Of a stretch of 64,000 nt of DNA, positions 14,119 to 21,309 are shown piece by piece; position 1 is the stretch's first letter, and each line of letters opens with the position of its first letter. Where the stretch lies: positions 34,663 through 98,662 of IMG/VR virus record IMGVR_UViG_3300032462_001516; one strand, given 5' to 3'. The notes beneath the pieces are model-generated. The model was not told where the DNA came from. It saw only the letters and a list, made by a program, of their open reading frames with translations, and did no database searches. The DNA is from a virus. The translations under genes and the position numbers were made by a program.

Positions 14119-14179
14119 TCCTTTCGTTGCTTCTAAACCTTCAGTTCACAGTTCACAGTACACAAACAGGGGAGTTGAG

Positions 14180-14398
14180 ATGAATTTGCCAGAGAACTTT
14201 TGGATCGGTGTGTTTGGTTCTTTGATTTTCGGTTTCATGGGCATCGTGTTGTTGCTCGTTGGCTTCAAGATGTTCGACTGGCTTCTGCCCAAGGTCGATT
14301 TCCAGGCTGAAATGAGAGGAAACCCGCTCGCAACGTCCATCATCGTTGCCTCGTTTTTTCTGGCGTTAGCACACATCATCGCCTCGTGCGTACACTAA
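14180..14398 (+). CDS. DUF350 family membrane protein (YjfL-like)
   Basis: A 72-residue integral membrane protein with two helices (about residues 8-28 and 52-70) around a polar loop with F-D-W-L-L-P and R-G-N-P-L-A-T. This fits half of the DUF350/UPF0719 repeat. In E. coli the yjfL-yjfM-yjfC genes pair a DUF350 protein with a DUF1190 lipoprotein and a glutathionylspermidine-synthetase-like protein. Here a lipoprotein and such a ligase follow. The start lies behind GGGGAG. Confidence 0.75.
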   Translation: MNLPENFWIGVFGSLIFGFMGIVLLLVGFKMFDWLLPKVDFQAEMRGNPLATSIIVASFFLALAHIIASCVH

Positions 14399-14421
14399 CG
14401 GTATTCACGTTGCTCGATCAT

Positions 14422-14473
14422 AAGTCCGGCTAACGGCGAGCAGCAATTGCGGCTTGTCTAGTCGGACTTTTTC
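14422..14473 (+). terminator. Probable intrinsic terminator
   Basis: AAGTCCG (14422-14428) pairs with CGGACTT (14463-14469), followed by Ts. The 34-base loop can fold further. It separates the DUF350 gene from the lipoprotein gene, so the two may be read at different levels. Confidence 0.6.
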
Positions 14474-14506
14474 TTATGTGAGCGAGTCATGCCAATAAGT
14501 CGATTC

Positions 14507-14851
14507 ATGAACAACAAGATGACTAAAAAGGTCGGACTTGTTCTGATCTCGTCATCTTTGATCCTCAATGGATGTTCACATCATGTGCCAGAGCAAGACC
14601 CTTCACAAGAGGGTCAACCGCAAATAATTCATGGTGGCGTTCATCCGTTTTGGTATTTCCATCACAGTGGCGGCTACGTTGGCGGAAGTGGATATAGTGG
14701 CGGGGGTTTCCATCCCGGCACTTATACGCATGGTGGCGGCATAGTCTCAAGCGGTGGAATTCGCAGTGGTGGAGGATTCAAAGCATCGCCATCAGTTAGC
14801 GCCCGTGGCGGCTTTGGTGCTTCCAGTCATGCCTTTGGTGGAGGATCATAA
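14507..14851 (+). CDS. Gly/Ser/His-rich lipoprotein
   Basis: A 114-residue protein with a lipoprotein signal peptide: Lys-rich start, hydrophobic core G-L-V-L-I-S-S-S-L-I, lipobox L-N-G-C with Cys near residue 23. The mature part is rich in Gly, Ser and His (HSGGYVGGSGYSGGG). It lies between the DUF350 and GspS-like genes, the place a DUF1190 lipoprotein takes in E. coli. I see only a general resemblance to that family. An upstream ATG at 14489 is possible. Confidence 0.65.
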   Translation: MNNKMTKKVGLVLISSSLILNGCSHHVPEQDPSQEGQPQIIHGGVHPFWYFHHSGGYVGGSGYSGGGFHPGTYTHGGGIVSSGGIRSGGGFKASPSVSARGGFGASSHAFGGGS

Positions 14852-14852
14852 C

Positions 14853-15074
14853 ATGGCAGTTGAAACAGATATTACAAAGCGTTGGGAACAAGGGATAGAT
14901 CACCATCCCAAAAGCATCGCTTTGTTCAAAAAACTAGCAGAAATCGACTTCAAATTCGGTGGAGATTTCTTCGACTGGTCATCAGGTGGCGATGGAGACA
15001 ATGGCGAACATTTAATGTACGAAATGGACATTATGTTCGAGAAAGAAGATGCTGAAATAGGAGCTTCATCATGA
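14853..15074 (+). CDS. Small acidic protein
   Basis: A 73-residue acidic protein (MAVETDITKRWEQG...). Near the end is a D/G/S-rich stretch (DWSSGGDGDNGE). Unknown family. The stop overlaps the start of the GspS-like gene by four bases, so both are likely made together. Confidence 0.55.
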   Translation: MAVETDITKRWEQGIDHHPKSIALFKKLAEIDFKFGGDFFDWSSGGDGDNGEHLMYEMDIMFEKEDAEIGASS

Positions 15075-16216
15075 AGCGACACACAACCGATCTTAGGCAT
15101 GATTGGAAAAAGACCATTGAAGGTCAGGGAATGTTATTTCATACATTTGATGGCGATATTTATTGGGACGAGTCAGCATACTACGAGTTAAACAGTCCTG
15201 AAGTAGACACCATAGAGGCGGCTACTTACGAACTGAATGATCGTTGTCTTGAAGCTGTTCAACACGTCATCGACAATGATCTGTTAGATGCTTTCTTGAT
15301 CCCGCCCGAATTCCATCAGTTTATCCAAGACAGTTGGGAGAGAGACGAACACACCATTTATGGTCGGTTTGACTTTTCCTATGACGGAAAAACCCAACCA
15401 AAGATGTTGGAGTTCAATGCCGACACGCCTACCGGCCTGATAGAAGCTGCTGTTACCCAATGGTATTGGGCAAAAGACAAGTTTCCAAATCGGAACCAAT
15501 TCAACTCAATACACGAGCGGCTAATTAAGGTTTGGAAAGAACTGAAGTCCGTGACGCCAGGAGTATTGTATTTTACGGCACTCGCTGGCAATCTCGAAGA
15601 TTACATGAACGTCAATTATCTTCGAGACACTGCCATCCAAGCCGGGTGGGATACTGAATATATTGACATTGAAAACATCGGATGGAACGAAGGTCGCCGT
15701 ACATTCACCGACCTGAACGAAAATCCAATACAGACATGCTTCAAGCTGTATCCTTGGGAATGGATGCAGACCGACGAGTTTGGCAGAAAACTATTCCTCA
15801 AGACCACCAAATGGCTTGAGGCTCCGTGGAAGGCAATCCTTAGCAACAAGGCCATTCTGCCTATATTGTGGGAGTTGTTTCCCGATCATCCAAACTTATT
15901 AGAAGCATCGTTTCAACCAATTCGCACAAAACCTTACGTTCAGAAGCCAATTCTGAGTCGTGAGGGAGCTAATGTGCAAATATTTGAGCATGGCGAATTG
16001 CTGCTTAAAACTGATGGTCCTTACGATGGACCATGTGTATATCAACAACTATGGGAACTTCCCAACTTTGATGGCAATCACGCCTGCATTGGTAGTTGGT
16101 TGGTCAACGGCTGGGCTTGTGGAATAGGCATTCGAGAAGACAAAACCATTGTAACGGGGAACCTGAGTCGGTTCGTACCGCACATTTTCGGTGTTCGACC
16201 AAAATACGGGAGTTAA
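15071..16216 (+). CDS. Glutathionylspermidine synthase family ATP-grasp ligase (YgiC/YjfC-like)
   Basis: A 381-residue protein matching the preATP-grasp and ATP-grasp domains of the GspS family. Visible blocks are G-R-F-D-F-S-Y-D-G-K near residue 98, K-M-L-E-F-N-A-D-T-P-T-G near residue 110, a W-K-A-I-L-S-N-K-A-I-L-P block near residue 255, and K-P-I-L-S-R-E-G-A-N near residue 290. The E. coli homologues YgiC and YjfC lack the amidase half of GspS, as here. The family ligates an amine or peptide carboxylate at ATP cost; the phage substrate is unknown. It closes the DUF350-lipoprotein-ligase set. Confidence 0.85.
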   Translation: MKRHTTDLRHDWKKTIEGQGMLFHTFDGDIYWDESAYYELNSPEVDTIEAATYELNDRCLEAVQHVIDNDLLDAFLIPPEFHQFIQDSWERDEHTIYGRFDFSYDGKTQPKMLEFNADTPTGLIEAAVTQWYWAKDKFPNRNQFNSIHERLIKVWKELKSVTPGVLYFTALAGNLEDYMNVNYLRDTAIQAGWDTEYIDIENIGWNEGRRTFTDLNENPIQTCFKLYPWEWMQTDEFGRKLFLKTTKWLEAPWKAILSNKAILPILWELFPDHPNLLEASFQPIRTKPYVQKPILSREGANVQIFEHGELLLKTDGPYDGPCVYQQLWELPNFDGNHACIGSWLVNGWACGIGIREDKTIVTGNLSRFVPHIFGVRPKYGS

Positions 16217-16220
16217 GATC

Positions 16221-17474
16221 ATGGCTGCAAACAAAAAGATTCACATCATCGGTGGTGGAACGGTCGCACAAATTGGCCCGCACTTGGCTTTGTGCGCCCC
16301 AGCTTATGGTGGCACTGCAAAGAGACTACATCACTTGTGCTGGCAGCAGTGCCACACTCTGGACTCTGAACTCCATCTCACCAAGATGGCTGGCGGAAAT
16401 GAACTGGAAACCAATGCTGATATTGCAAAATTGGTGAACGAAATCGTTGCCGATCCAGCATCAAAGATCGTGTTTTTGAATGCTGCTCTGGTTGATTTTC
16501 AATACGATGGTGTTGCCGACAAATACGGCGAGCGAATTAAATCTCGTGAAACTCCACACCTTCAGTTGAACTTTGTTCCAGCGGATAAAGTCGTTGGCAA
16601 TATCCGCAAGAATCGTAAGGATATTTTTGCCGTCGCATTCAAAACGACTTCAGGAGCAACGCCAGAAGAACAATACATCGCTGGCTTAAATCTCCTGAAA
16701 GAGTCCAGCCTGAATTTGGTTTTTGCCAACGATGTGAAAACTCGATTGAACATGGTCATTACGCCTGAAGAGGCTCGTTATCACGAAACCACAGATCGTG
16801 ATGAAGCCCTGGAAGGCTTGGTCGAAATGACTTTGCTTCGATCTCATTTGACCTTCACTAGATCAACCGTCGTAGACGGTCAACCTGTGCCTTGGGACTC
16901 GGAATTGGTGCCTGAAGCACTCCGCACGGTTGTCGATCACTGCATCAGTGCTGGTGCCTACAAGCCATTCCGAGGGGCGACTGTGGGGCATTTTGCTTGT
17001 AAGGTAAACGACACAACTTTCCTTACAAGTATTCGCAAGTCGAACTTCAACGATCTACCCAATACTGGTCTGGTTCGTATTGTGACTGATGGGCCAGACA
17101 GCGTGATCGCTTATGGTGCCAAACCGAGTGTCGGTGGGCAAAGTCAACGTATTGTGTTCCACGATCATCAGGAATACGACTGCATTGTTCACTTCCATTG
17201 CCCGATTAAACCGGGATCAGAAGTACCAGAAGTCTCACAGCGGGAATACGAGTGTGGGTCGCATCAATGTGGAGAGAACACCAGCAAAGGACTGAAGCAG
17301 TTCGGAAACTTGAGCGCCGTTTATCTTCAAGAGCATGGACCCAATATTGTTTTCAATCGCTCGATCAATCCGCAAGAAGTGATCGACTTCATTGATGCCA
17401 ACTTCGATCTGAGCGATAAGACTGGCGGTTATGTGAGCTTGGGGCAAATCCTCACGACTCCTCACGACTCCTGA
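16221..17474 (+). CDS. CoaB-like (DFP) domain fused to class II aldolase/adducin domain
   Basis: A 417-residue two-domain protein. The N-terminal half resembles phosphopantothenoylcysteine synthetase: H-I-I-G-G-G-T near residue 7, K-S-R-E-T-P-H-L-Q-L near residue 100, A-V-A-F-K-T-T near residue 140 and V-F-A-N-D-V near residue 170. The C-terminal half looks like a class II aldolase/adducin fold, with F-L-T-S-I-R-K-S-N near residue 270 and a metal-site V-H-F-H-C-P near residue 323. The start is behind GGGAG. The fusion is unusual; catalytic competence of both halves is unproven. A 10-bp repeat (CCTCACGACT) overlaps the C-terminus. Confidence 0.7.
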   Translation: MAANKKIHIIGGGTVAQIGPHLALCAPAYGGTAKRLHHLCWQQCHTLDSELHLTKMAGGNELETNADIAKLVNEIVADPASKIVFLNAALVDFQYDGVADKYGERIKSRETPHLQLNFVPADKVVGNIRKNRKDIFAVAFKTTSGATPEEQYIAGLNLLKESSLNLVFANDVKTRLNMVITPEEARYHETTDRDEALEGLVEMTLLRSHLTFTRSTVVDGQPVPWDSELVPEALRTVVDHCISAGAYKPFRGATVGHFACKVNDTTFLTSIRKSNFNDLPNTGLVRIVTDGPDSVIAYGAKPSVGGQSQRIVFHDHQEYDCIVHFHCPIKPGSEVPEVSQREYECGSHQCGENTSKGLKQFGNLSAVYLQEHGPNIVFNRSINPQEVIDFIDANFDLSDKTGGYVSLGQILTTPHDS

Positions 17475-17510
17475 CACTGTGGATTTTCTACGCTTTTCCT
17501 ATGAGGGGCA

Positions 17511-18263
17511 ATGATGAAGAAGGTTGTGCTTTTTGCTTGTTTGTTAATGATTGGATGTAGCAAATCCACCGAAACAGTTGCCGAGGCACAAGTGTCGGTA
17601 CAGACAGAGCCGACAATGCTTCAAAGGTTTTTTGGAGGCCCCACCAAAGAAGAGATTGCCACACAGCAAGAACTATTGGCTCAACAGCAAGAGTTGCACG
17701 CTCAACAACTCAAGGCCAAACAAGAGTTGCAGGCTCAACAGCTTAAAGACGGAGACGCATTGGTTGCTAAGTGGGCTGATAAGATTCAAGAAACAGCAAC
17801 TAAAGACAGCTTCGGATATGAGCGAATGGAAGGTTTGACGGAAGCTGATCCCTGGGGTCAGCAAATTAAGGTGAACTATCGCCAAGAATGGTTCAAAGAA
17901 ATTGCAACTATTCAATCTGCTGGACCTGATGGTGTTTTTGGAAATACCGATGACTTGATTAGAACAAGATCAGCCAAGAATCCCGCTGGAATCATTGAGG
18001 GAATTTCTTCATTAGGTTGGGTTGTATTGGCTTGGTTGTTTTGTGGTGGATTGGCATTGGCATTCTCGTCGGGAATTGGTCATCGCCGAGTCACTAAAGG
18101 CAAATCAAAAAATCATCGTCGTCCACTTGTGTTCGGCGTGACAACTGTATTATTTGCTCCTGTGGCGGTGTTGATTTACGGATTGCAATTCATTGGCGGG
18201 GCTTTGGGTGCAAACGGTGAATTCTTCGATGGATTTGACTTCGACTTCGACATTGACCTATGA
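17511..18263 (+). CDS. Lipoprotein with coiled-coil and pseudopilin-like segment
   Basis: A 250-residue protein with signal peptide and lipobox (L-L-M-I-G-C, Cys near residue 16). A Gln/Leu-rich coiled coil spans about residues 50-85 (repeats of QQELHAQQLKAKQELQAQQL type). A segment D-P-W-G-Q-Q-I-K-V and S-A-G-P-D-G-V-F-G-N-T-D-D-L near residues 110-145 resembles the C-terminal domain of type II secretion pseudopilin GspG. Two membrane helices follow (about 165-187 and 205-230), and the end is acidic (FDGFDFDFDIDL). An envelope role is likely; the details are unknown. Confidence 0.65.
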   Translation: MMKKVVLFACLLMIGCSKSTETVAEAQVSVQTEPTMLQRFFGGPTKEEIATQQELLAQQQELHAQQLKAKQELQAQQLKDGDALVAKWADKIQETATKDSFGYERMEGLTEADPWGQQIKVNYRQEWFKEIATIQSAGPDGVFGNTDDLIRTRSAKNPAGIIEGISSLGWVVLAWLFCGGLALAFSSGIGHRRVTKGKSKNHRRPLVFGVTTVLFAPVAVLIYGLQFIGGALGANGEFFDGFDFDFDIDL

Positions 18264-18271
18264 GGATGAAT

Positions 18272-18427
18272 ATGAGCAACTGTCCACAAGAAGAACGTTA
18301 CCAGGATATTTTACAAAAGAATACCTCCACGATGAACTTGCTCAATAACATTGAGCGGTCACAAAGGCGACGAAGATTCAACGCCTGGGTCAAACGATGG
18401 TGGTATAAACTAACCTTCCGAGGTTAA
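18272..18427 (+). CDS. Small basic protein
   Basis: A 51-residue protein with ATG behind GAGGATGA. The second half is very basic (ERSQRRRRFNAWVKRWWYK), suggesting nucleic acid or membrane binding. It fills the gap between the lipoprotein and HNH genes with short spacings on both sides. Confidence 0.45.
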   Translation: MSNCPQEERYQDILQKNTSTMNLLNNIERSQRRRRFNAWVKRWWYKLTFRG

Positions 18428-18429
18428 AA

Positions 18430-18972
18430 ATGAGCGAAAAAAAGTCAACAAGGGATGATTTTCGTAATGCCGTATTCAAACGGGATGGCTATGCCTGCGC
18501 TATGTGCGGGCATAAACCAGAAAACGTCAATGAATTAGACGCCCACCACATTACAGATAGAACCTACATGCCATTCGGTGGATATTGTGCCGCCAATGGC
18601 ATTTCGCTTTGTACAGATCGCTGCAAGAAGGAATCTTGGCTGGGTTCTTCGCTCGATTGTCACCAGAAGGCAGAACACCTTCACGCTACCGGAATTGAAT
18701 TTCCGGGATATGCTCCAGTGAACCTTTATGCTAGAATCAAGTCTTCCTATAAACAGGCTTATTCGCACAGTCTCAAGCTAGAGATCACAGCCAATAGAGC
18801 CGACGCAATGATGGCCGTCATTGACGTAATCTCCAAAAAAGAATTGGAGGTATGTCTTCGCTTGTGTGAAAACACCAGCCCGGAGACATGGGAGTTAACT
18901 TGTGACGAACTAAGTGAGTGGGAACCCCTCAATAGAACTTACGGAAAAGGTCGCTATGTCCCTGACAAATGA
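18430..18972 (+). CDS. HNH endonuclease
   Basis: A 180-residue protein. The HNH fold is visible: F-K-R-D-G-Y-A-C-A-M-C-G (zinc Cys pair, residues 16-27), D-A-H-H-I-T-D-R (catalytic His, about residue 38), and N-G-I-S-L-C followed by D-C-H-Q-K-A-E. It may be a homing-type nuclease or a DNA-processing enzyme. The 3' end overlaps the helicase gene by 17 bases, so it is integrated in the operon rather than inserted in a gene. Confidence 0.85.
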   Translation: MSEKKSTRDDFRNAVFKRDGYACAMCGHKPENVNELDAHHITDRTYMPFGGYCAANGISLCTDRCKKESWLGSSLDCHQKAEHLHATGIEFPGYAPVNLYARIKSSYKQAYSHSLKLEITANRADAMMAVIDVISKKELEVCLRLCENTSPETWELTCDELSEWEPLNRTYGKGRYVPDK

Positions 18973-20047
18973 ACAGAAAGATGTCCTGAAGCTCTTAGTG
19001 GGCAATATGGACAACCACCAGCAGCAAACTCTTGGTGGATATGCGGGGACAGGAAAATCAACAATTATTCGAGTGATGCTCGACGCCCTTCAACGAAAAG
19101 GGCGATATTTTTGCGCAGCCGCATTTACCGGCAAAGCCACGAACGTATTGCGCAAAAAGGGAATGAATGCCAATACGATTCACAGCACGATATACCAGCC
19201 GTACAAAGACGAGCATGGCGAAACCGTGTGGTTCTTAGCTGACAAAACTGACTTAGTGTCCAAGGGCATTGACGGCTTCATTATTGATGAAGCGTCTATG
19301 GTGAGCAAGGAAATACACGACGATCTTATGTCGTTTGGCCTGCCAATTATCTATGTTGGCGATCACGGTCAACTTGAGCCTATTGGCACCAAATTCAACC
19401 TTATGCAAAAGCCAATGTATAAGCTGGAGACGGTTCATCGAAATGCTGGTGAGATTGCATATTTTGCCGAGCATCTTCGCAAGGGCAATTCTGCCAATTC
19501 CTTCATGGGAGCAACGAAGGTTCAGATTGTTCAAGAAAAAGCAATTGAGGATCGACACCTTGCTGCCGTCGATCAAATCATCTGCGCCTTCAATAAGACT
19601 CGTGTGCAACTCAACGAGCGTGTGCGTATCGAGAAAAAGATTCAATATACATTCATTGCCAAAGGCGAGAAGGTCATTTGTTTAAGGAACAATAAGAAGC
19701 AGGGTTTGTTTAATGGGATGCAAGGCGTTGTCCAGAAAATCCACAAGAACGACCGCTTTGACTTTATATCGGATGGCAACTTCTTCGAGAAGGTCCATTA
19801 CGATCCTGACCAGTTTGGAAAAGACTCAAATAAGTTTGAGTTTTCCCAGGCAGCAAATCCATTCGATTACGCATACGCCATCACTTGCCATAAGGCTCAA
19901 GGCGACGAATGGGGCAATGTGATCGTATACGAACAGCGATGCGATAAATGGGATAACGTGCGATGGTCTTATACAGCAGCCAGTCGTGCAAAAAACGGAC
20001 TGATCTGGATCGCTGTAGAAGAGTTCCGACCCAACTATCTAGGGTAA
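18956..20047 (+). CDS. SF1B helicase, Dda/RecD2-like
   Basis: A 363-residue superfamily 1B helicase that would move 5'-3' on DNA. Motif I is G-G-Y-A-G-T-G-K-S near residue 28. Motif Ia contains F-T-G-K-A, motif II reads F-I-I-D-E-A-S-M near residue 108, and motif III G-D-H-G-Q-L-E-P. The C-terminal motif C-H-K-A-Q-G-D-E-W and Y-T-A-A-S-R-A complete the set. T4 Dda is the obvious phage parallel, acting in replication start and fork remodelling. The start at 18956 is chosen from the family's N-terminus (L-T-N-E-Q-K). Confidence 0.88.
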   Translation: MSLTNEQKDVLKLLVGNMDNHQQQTLGGYAGTGKSTIIRVMLDALQRKGRYFCAAAFTGKATNVLRKKGMNANTIHSTIYQPYKDEHGETVWFLADKTDLVSKGIDGFIIDEASMVSKEIHDDLMSFGLPIIYVGDHGQLEPIGTKFNLMQKPMYKLETVHRNAGEIAYFAEHLRKGNSANSFMGATKVQIVQEKAIEDRHLAAVDQIICAFNKTRVQLNERVRIEKKIQYTFIAKGEKVICLRNNKKQGLFNGMQGVVQKIHKNDRFDFISDGNFFEKVHYDPDQFGKDSNKFEFSQAANPFDYAYAITCHKAQGDEWGNVIVYEQRCDKWDNVRWSYTAASRAKNGLIWIAVEEFRPNYLG

Positions 20048-20262
20048 TGTTAAAAGAACCAATCAGTAAATGTGCATCGCATTGGGCTGTGGGCGTACTC
20101 GACACCAATCGTGCCGAATATTTCAAAGCCAAGAATTTGGAGATTAGTTTACAGATCGCCGAAATCGTGGTATCATCTATCGCAAAAATCAAGCTCCACG
20201 AGTATGATATAAGGGGATGCAACTTGTCGAGTCGTCGCTGTAATCCCCTCAAGGGGTTGTAG
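20047..20262 (+). CDS. Small hypothetical protein overlapping the RNase P RNA gene
   Basis: A 71-codon frame whose ATG overlaps the helicase stop (TAATG). The first 55 codons read like protein (alanine/isoleucine-rich helix AEIVVSSIAKIKL). The last 17 or so lie inside the RNase P RNA gene. It may be a genuine coupled gene whose 3' end was overprinted, or a chance frame. Confidence 0.35.
   Translation: MLKEPISKCASHWAVGVLDTNRAEYFKAKNLEISLQIAEIVVSSIAKIKLHEYDIRGCNLSSRRCNPLKGL
20203..20208 (+). promoter_or_regulatory. -10 element for the RNase P RNA gene
   Basis: TATGAT lies five bases before the first base of helix P1, placing the start at about 20214. No good -35 is visible at 17 bases. Confidence 0.4.
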
Positions 20263-20493
20263 AGGAAGTTCTGGACACTACTGCTTTTAAGGTAGGAGCG
20301 AAAACCTCGAAAGGGGCTAATAGTGTTTGAACTACCGAGGGTGCAAGCCATACAGACCAAAATCTCGTAAGAGGTACGCCGGTGAGCAGGGCGTCATCAT
20401 GGTCGGGTCGGTGCAGTCCGCAAGGACCGGGGGCAACTCCGAGATAAATGACGACATAGAACAGAATCCAGGCTATGGATAAGTTGCATCTCC
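20213..20493 (+). ncRNA. rnpB: RNase P RNA
   Basis: The catalytic RNA that trims tRNA 5' ends, encoded on the phage. The ends pair as a 13-bp P1: GGGGATGCAACTT (20213-20225) with AAGTTGCATCTCC (20481-20493), one G.U. The universal core is readable: GAGGAAGTTCTGGAC (20262-20276), GTGCAAGCCATACAGACC, CTCGTAAGAGG, then CGAGATAAATGAC and AGAACAGAATCCAGG near the 3' end. Helix P4 shows compensatory change: CTGGA/TCCAG here where bacteria usually have CCGGG/CCCGG. At about 281 bases it is shorter than the E. coli RNA (377), so peripheral helices are reduced. It sits between the helicase and an unknown gene. Confidence 0.93.
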
Positions 20494-20513
20494 TTTTCAA
20501 GTCAAAAAGGAGA
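20489..20513 (+). terminator. Hairpin between rnpB and the next gene
   Basis: TCTCCTTTT pairs with AAAAAGGAGA around a short loop, overlapping both the 3' strand of P1 and the AAGGAG ribosome-binding site of the gene at 20518. P1 formation and this hairpin are mutually exclusive, so RNA folding may link the two. Confidence 0.4.
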
Positions 20514-20517
20514 TGTC

Positions 20518-21309
20518 ATGCGTGCCGAAATTGTCCACGTTACGGACCACGCTTTGTTGCGATGGAAAGAACGTGCGTCGAAAACAGGTGAAGTCAACGT
20601 AGAAGAAATCGTTCAGGCTGTAAAAGAATCCAAGGTCATCAAAAAAAACGAACCTTTGCCTTACCCGATGCCTCGTTTAGATGGATCAGTTTACAGCTTC
20701 AATGCCGGAGTGTTGTTCATTCTCGAATCAGTAACCATTGATGAATATCGACTCGTCACAGTTATCGCCGACGAGCCGACCTATCAACGGATTGCTCGAC
20801 CGCCGAAGAAACAACTTAATCCTCGAAAGAGACAGAAATACGAGGAAGTTCAAAAGGTGCAAATCGACATTCCTTGCTTTGAAAGTTTCATCGAAGAACG
20901 TCAATGGTTGACCGACGAGAAACGAAAACTCGAAAGTGAACTGGCAACAACAGCGAAGAAATCTTCCACTCGCAAAGAAATATTGAAGGTGTGGGGCGAG
21001 ATTGAAGCCCGACTCACCGAGAACAAACCTCAATATCTCGAAGAGCGGAAAAAATCAGGAGACGGATATGTTGACTATGGTTCTCTTCTTTTGCAAATTA
21101 TCAGAGAGTTAAAAGAAATACGCTCTGAACAACAGGAATTACGTAACCTAATCGAAGGCTCCAATGGACAACAACCGAGATCACCGAGCAATCGGAAAAA
21201 AGCTAGACCTCTTCATGTTCAGCCCTCTATCGCCGGGTTGTCCGATCTGGCTCCCGAAGGGAGTTGTGCTTTATCAGTCTTTGCTGAACCGCATTCGTCA
21301 ACTCAATGA
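20518..21309 (+). CDS. Hypothetical protein with coiled-coil C-terminus
   Basis: A 263-residue protein behind AAGGAG. The N-terminus V-H-V-T-D-H-A-L-L-R-W-K-E-R begins a conserved-looking globular part to about residue 95. The rest is charged and helical (W-L-T-D-E-K-R-K-L-E-S-E-L; R-E-L-K-E-I-R-S-E-Q-Q-E-L), likely a coiled coil. The last 49 codons overlap the start of thrS in another frame, an unusually long overlap; either this gene's tail is a run-on or thrS starts later. The function is not recognised. Confidence 0.6.
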   Translation: MRAEIVHVTDHALLRWKERASKTGEVNVEEIVQAVKESKVIKKNEPLPYPMPRLDGSVYSFNAGVLFILESVTIDEYRLVTVIADEPTYQRIARPPKKQLNPRKRQKYEEVQKVQIDIPCFESFIEERQWLTDEKRKLESELATTAKKSSTRKEILKVWGEIEARLTENKPQYLEERKKSGDGYVDYGSLLLQIIRELKEIRSEQQELRNLIEGSNGQQPRSPSNRKKARPLHVQPSIAGLSDLAPEGSCALSVFAEPHSSTQ

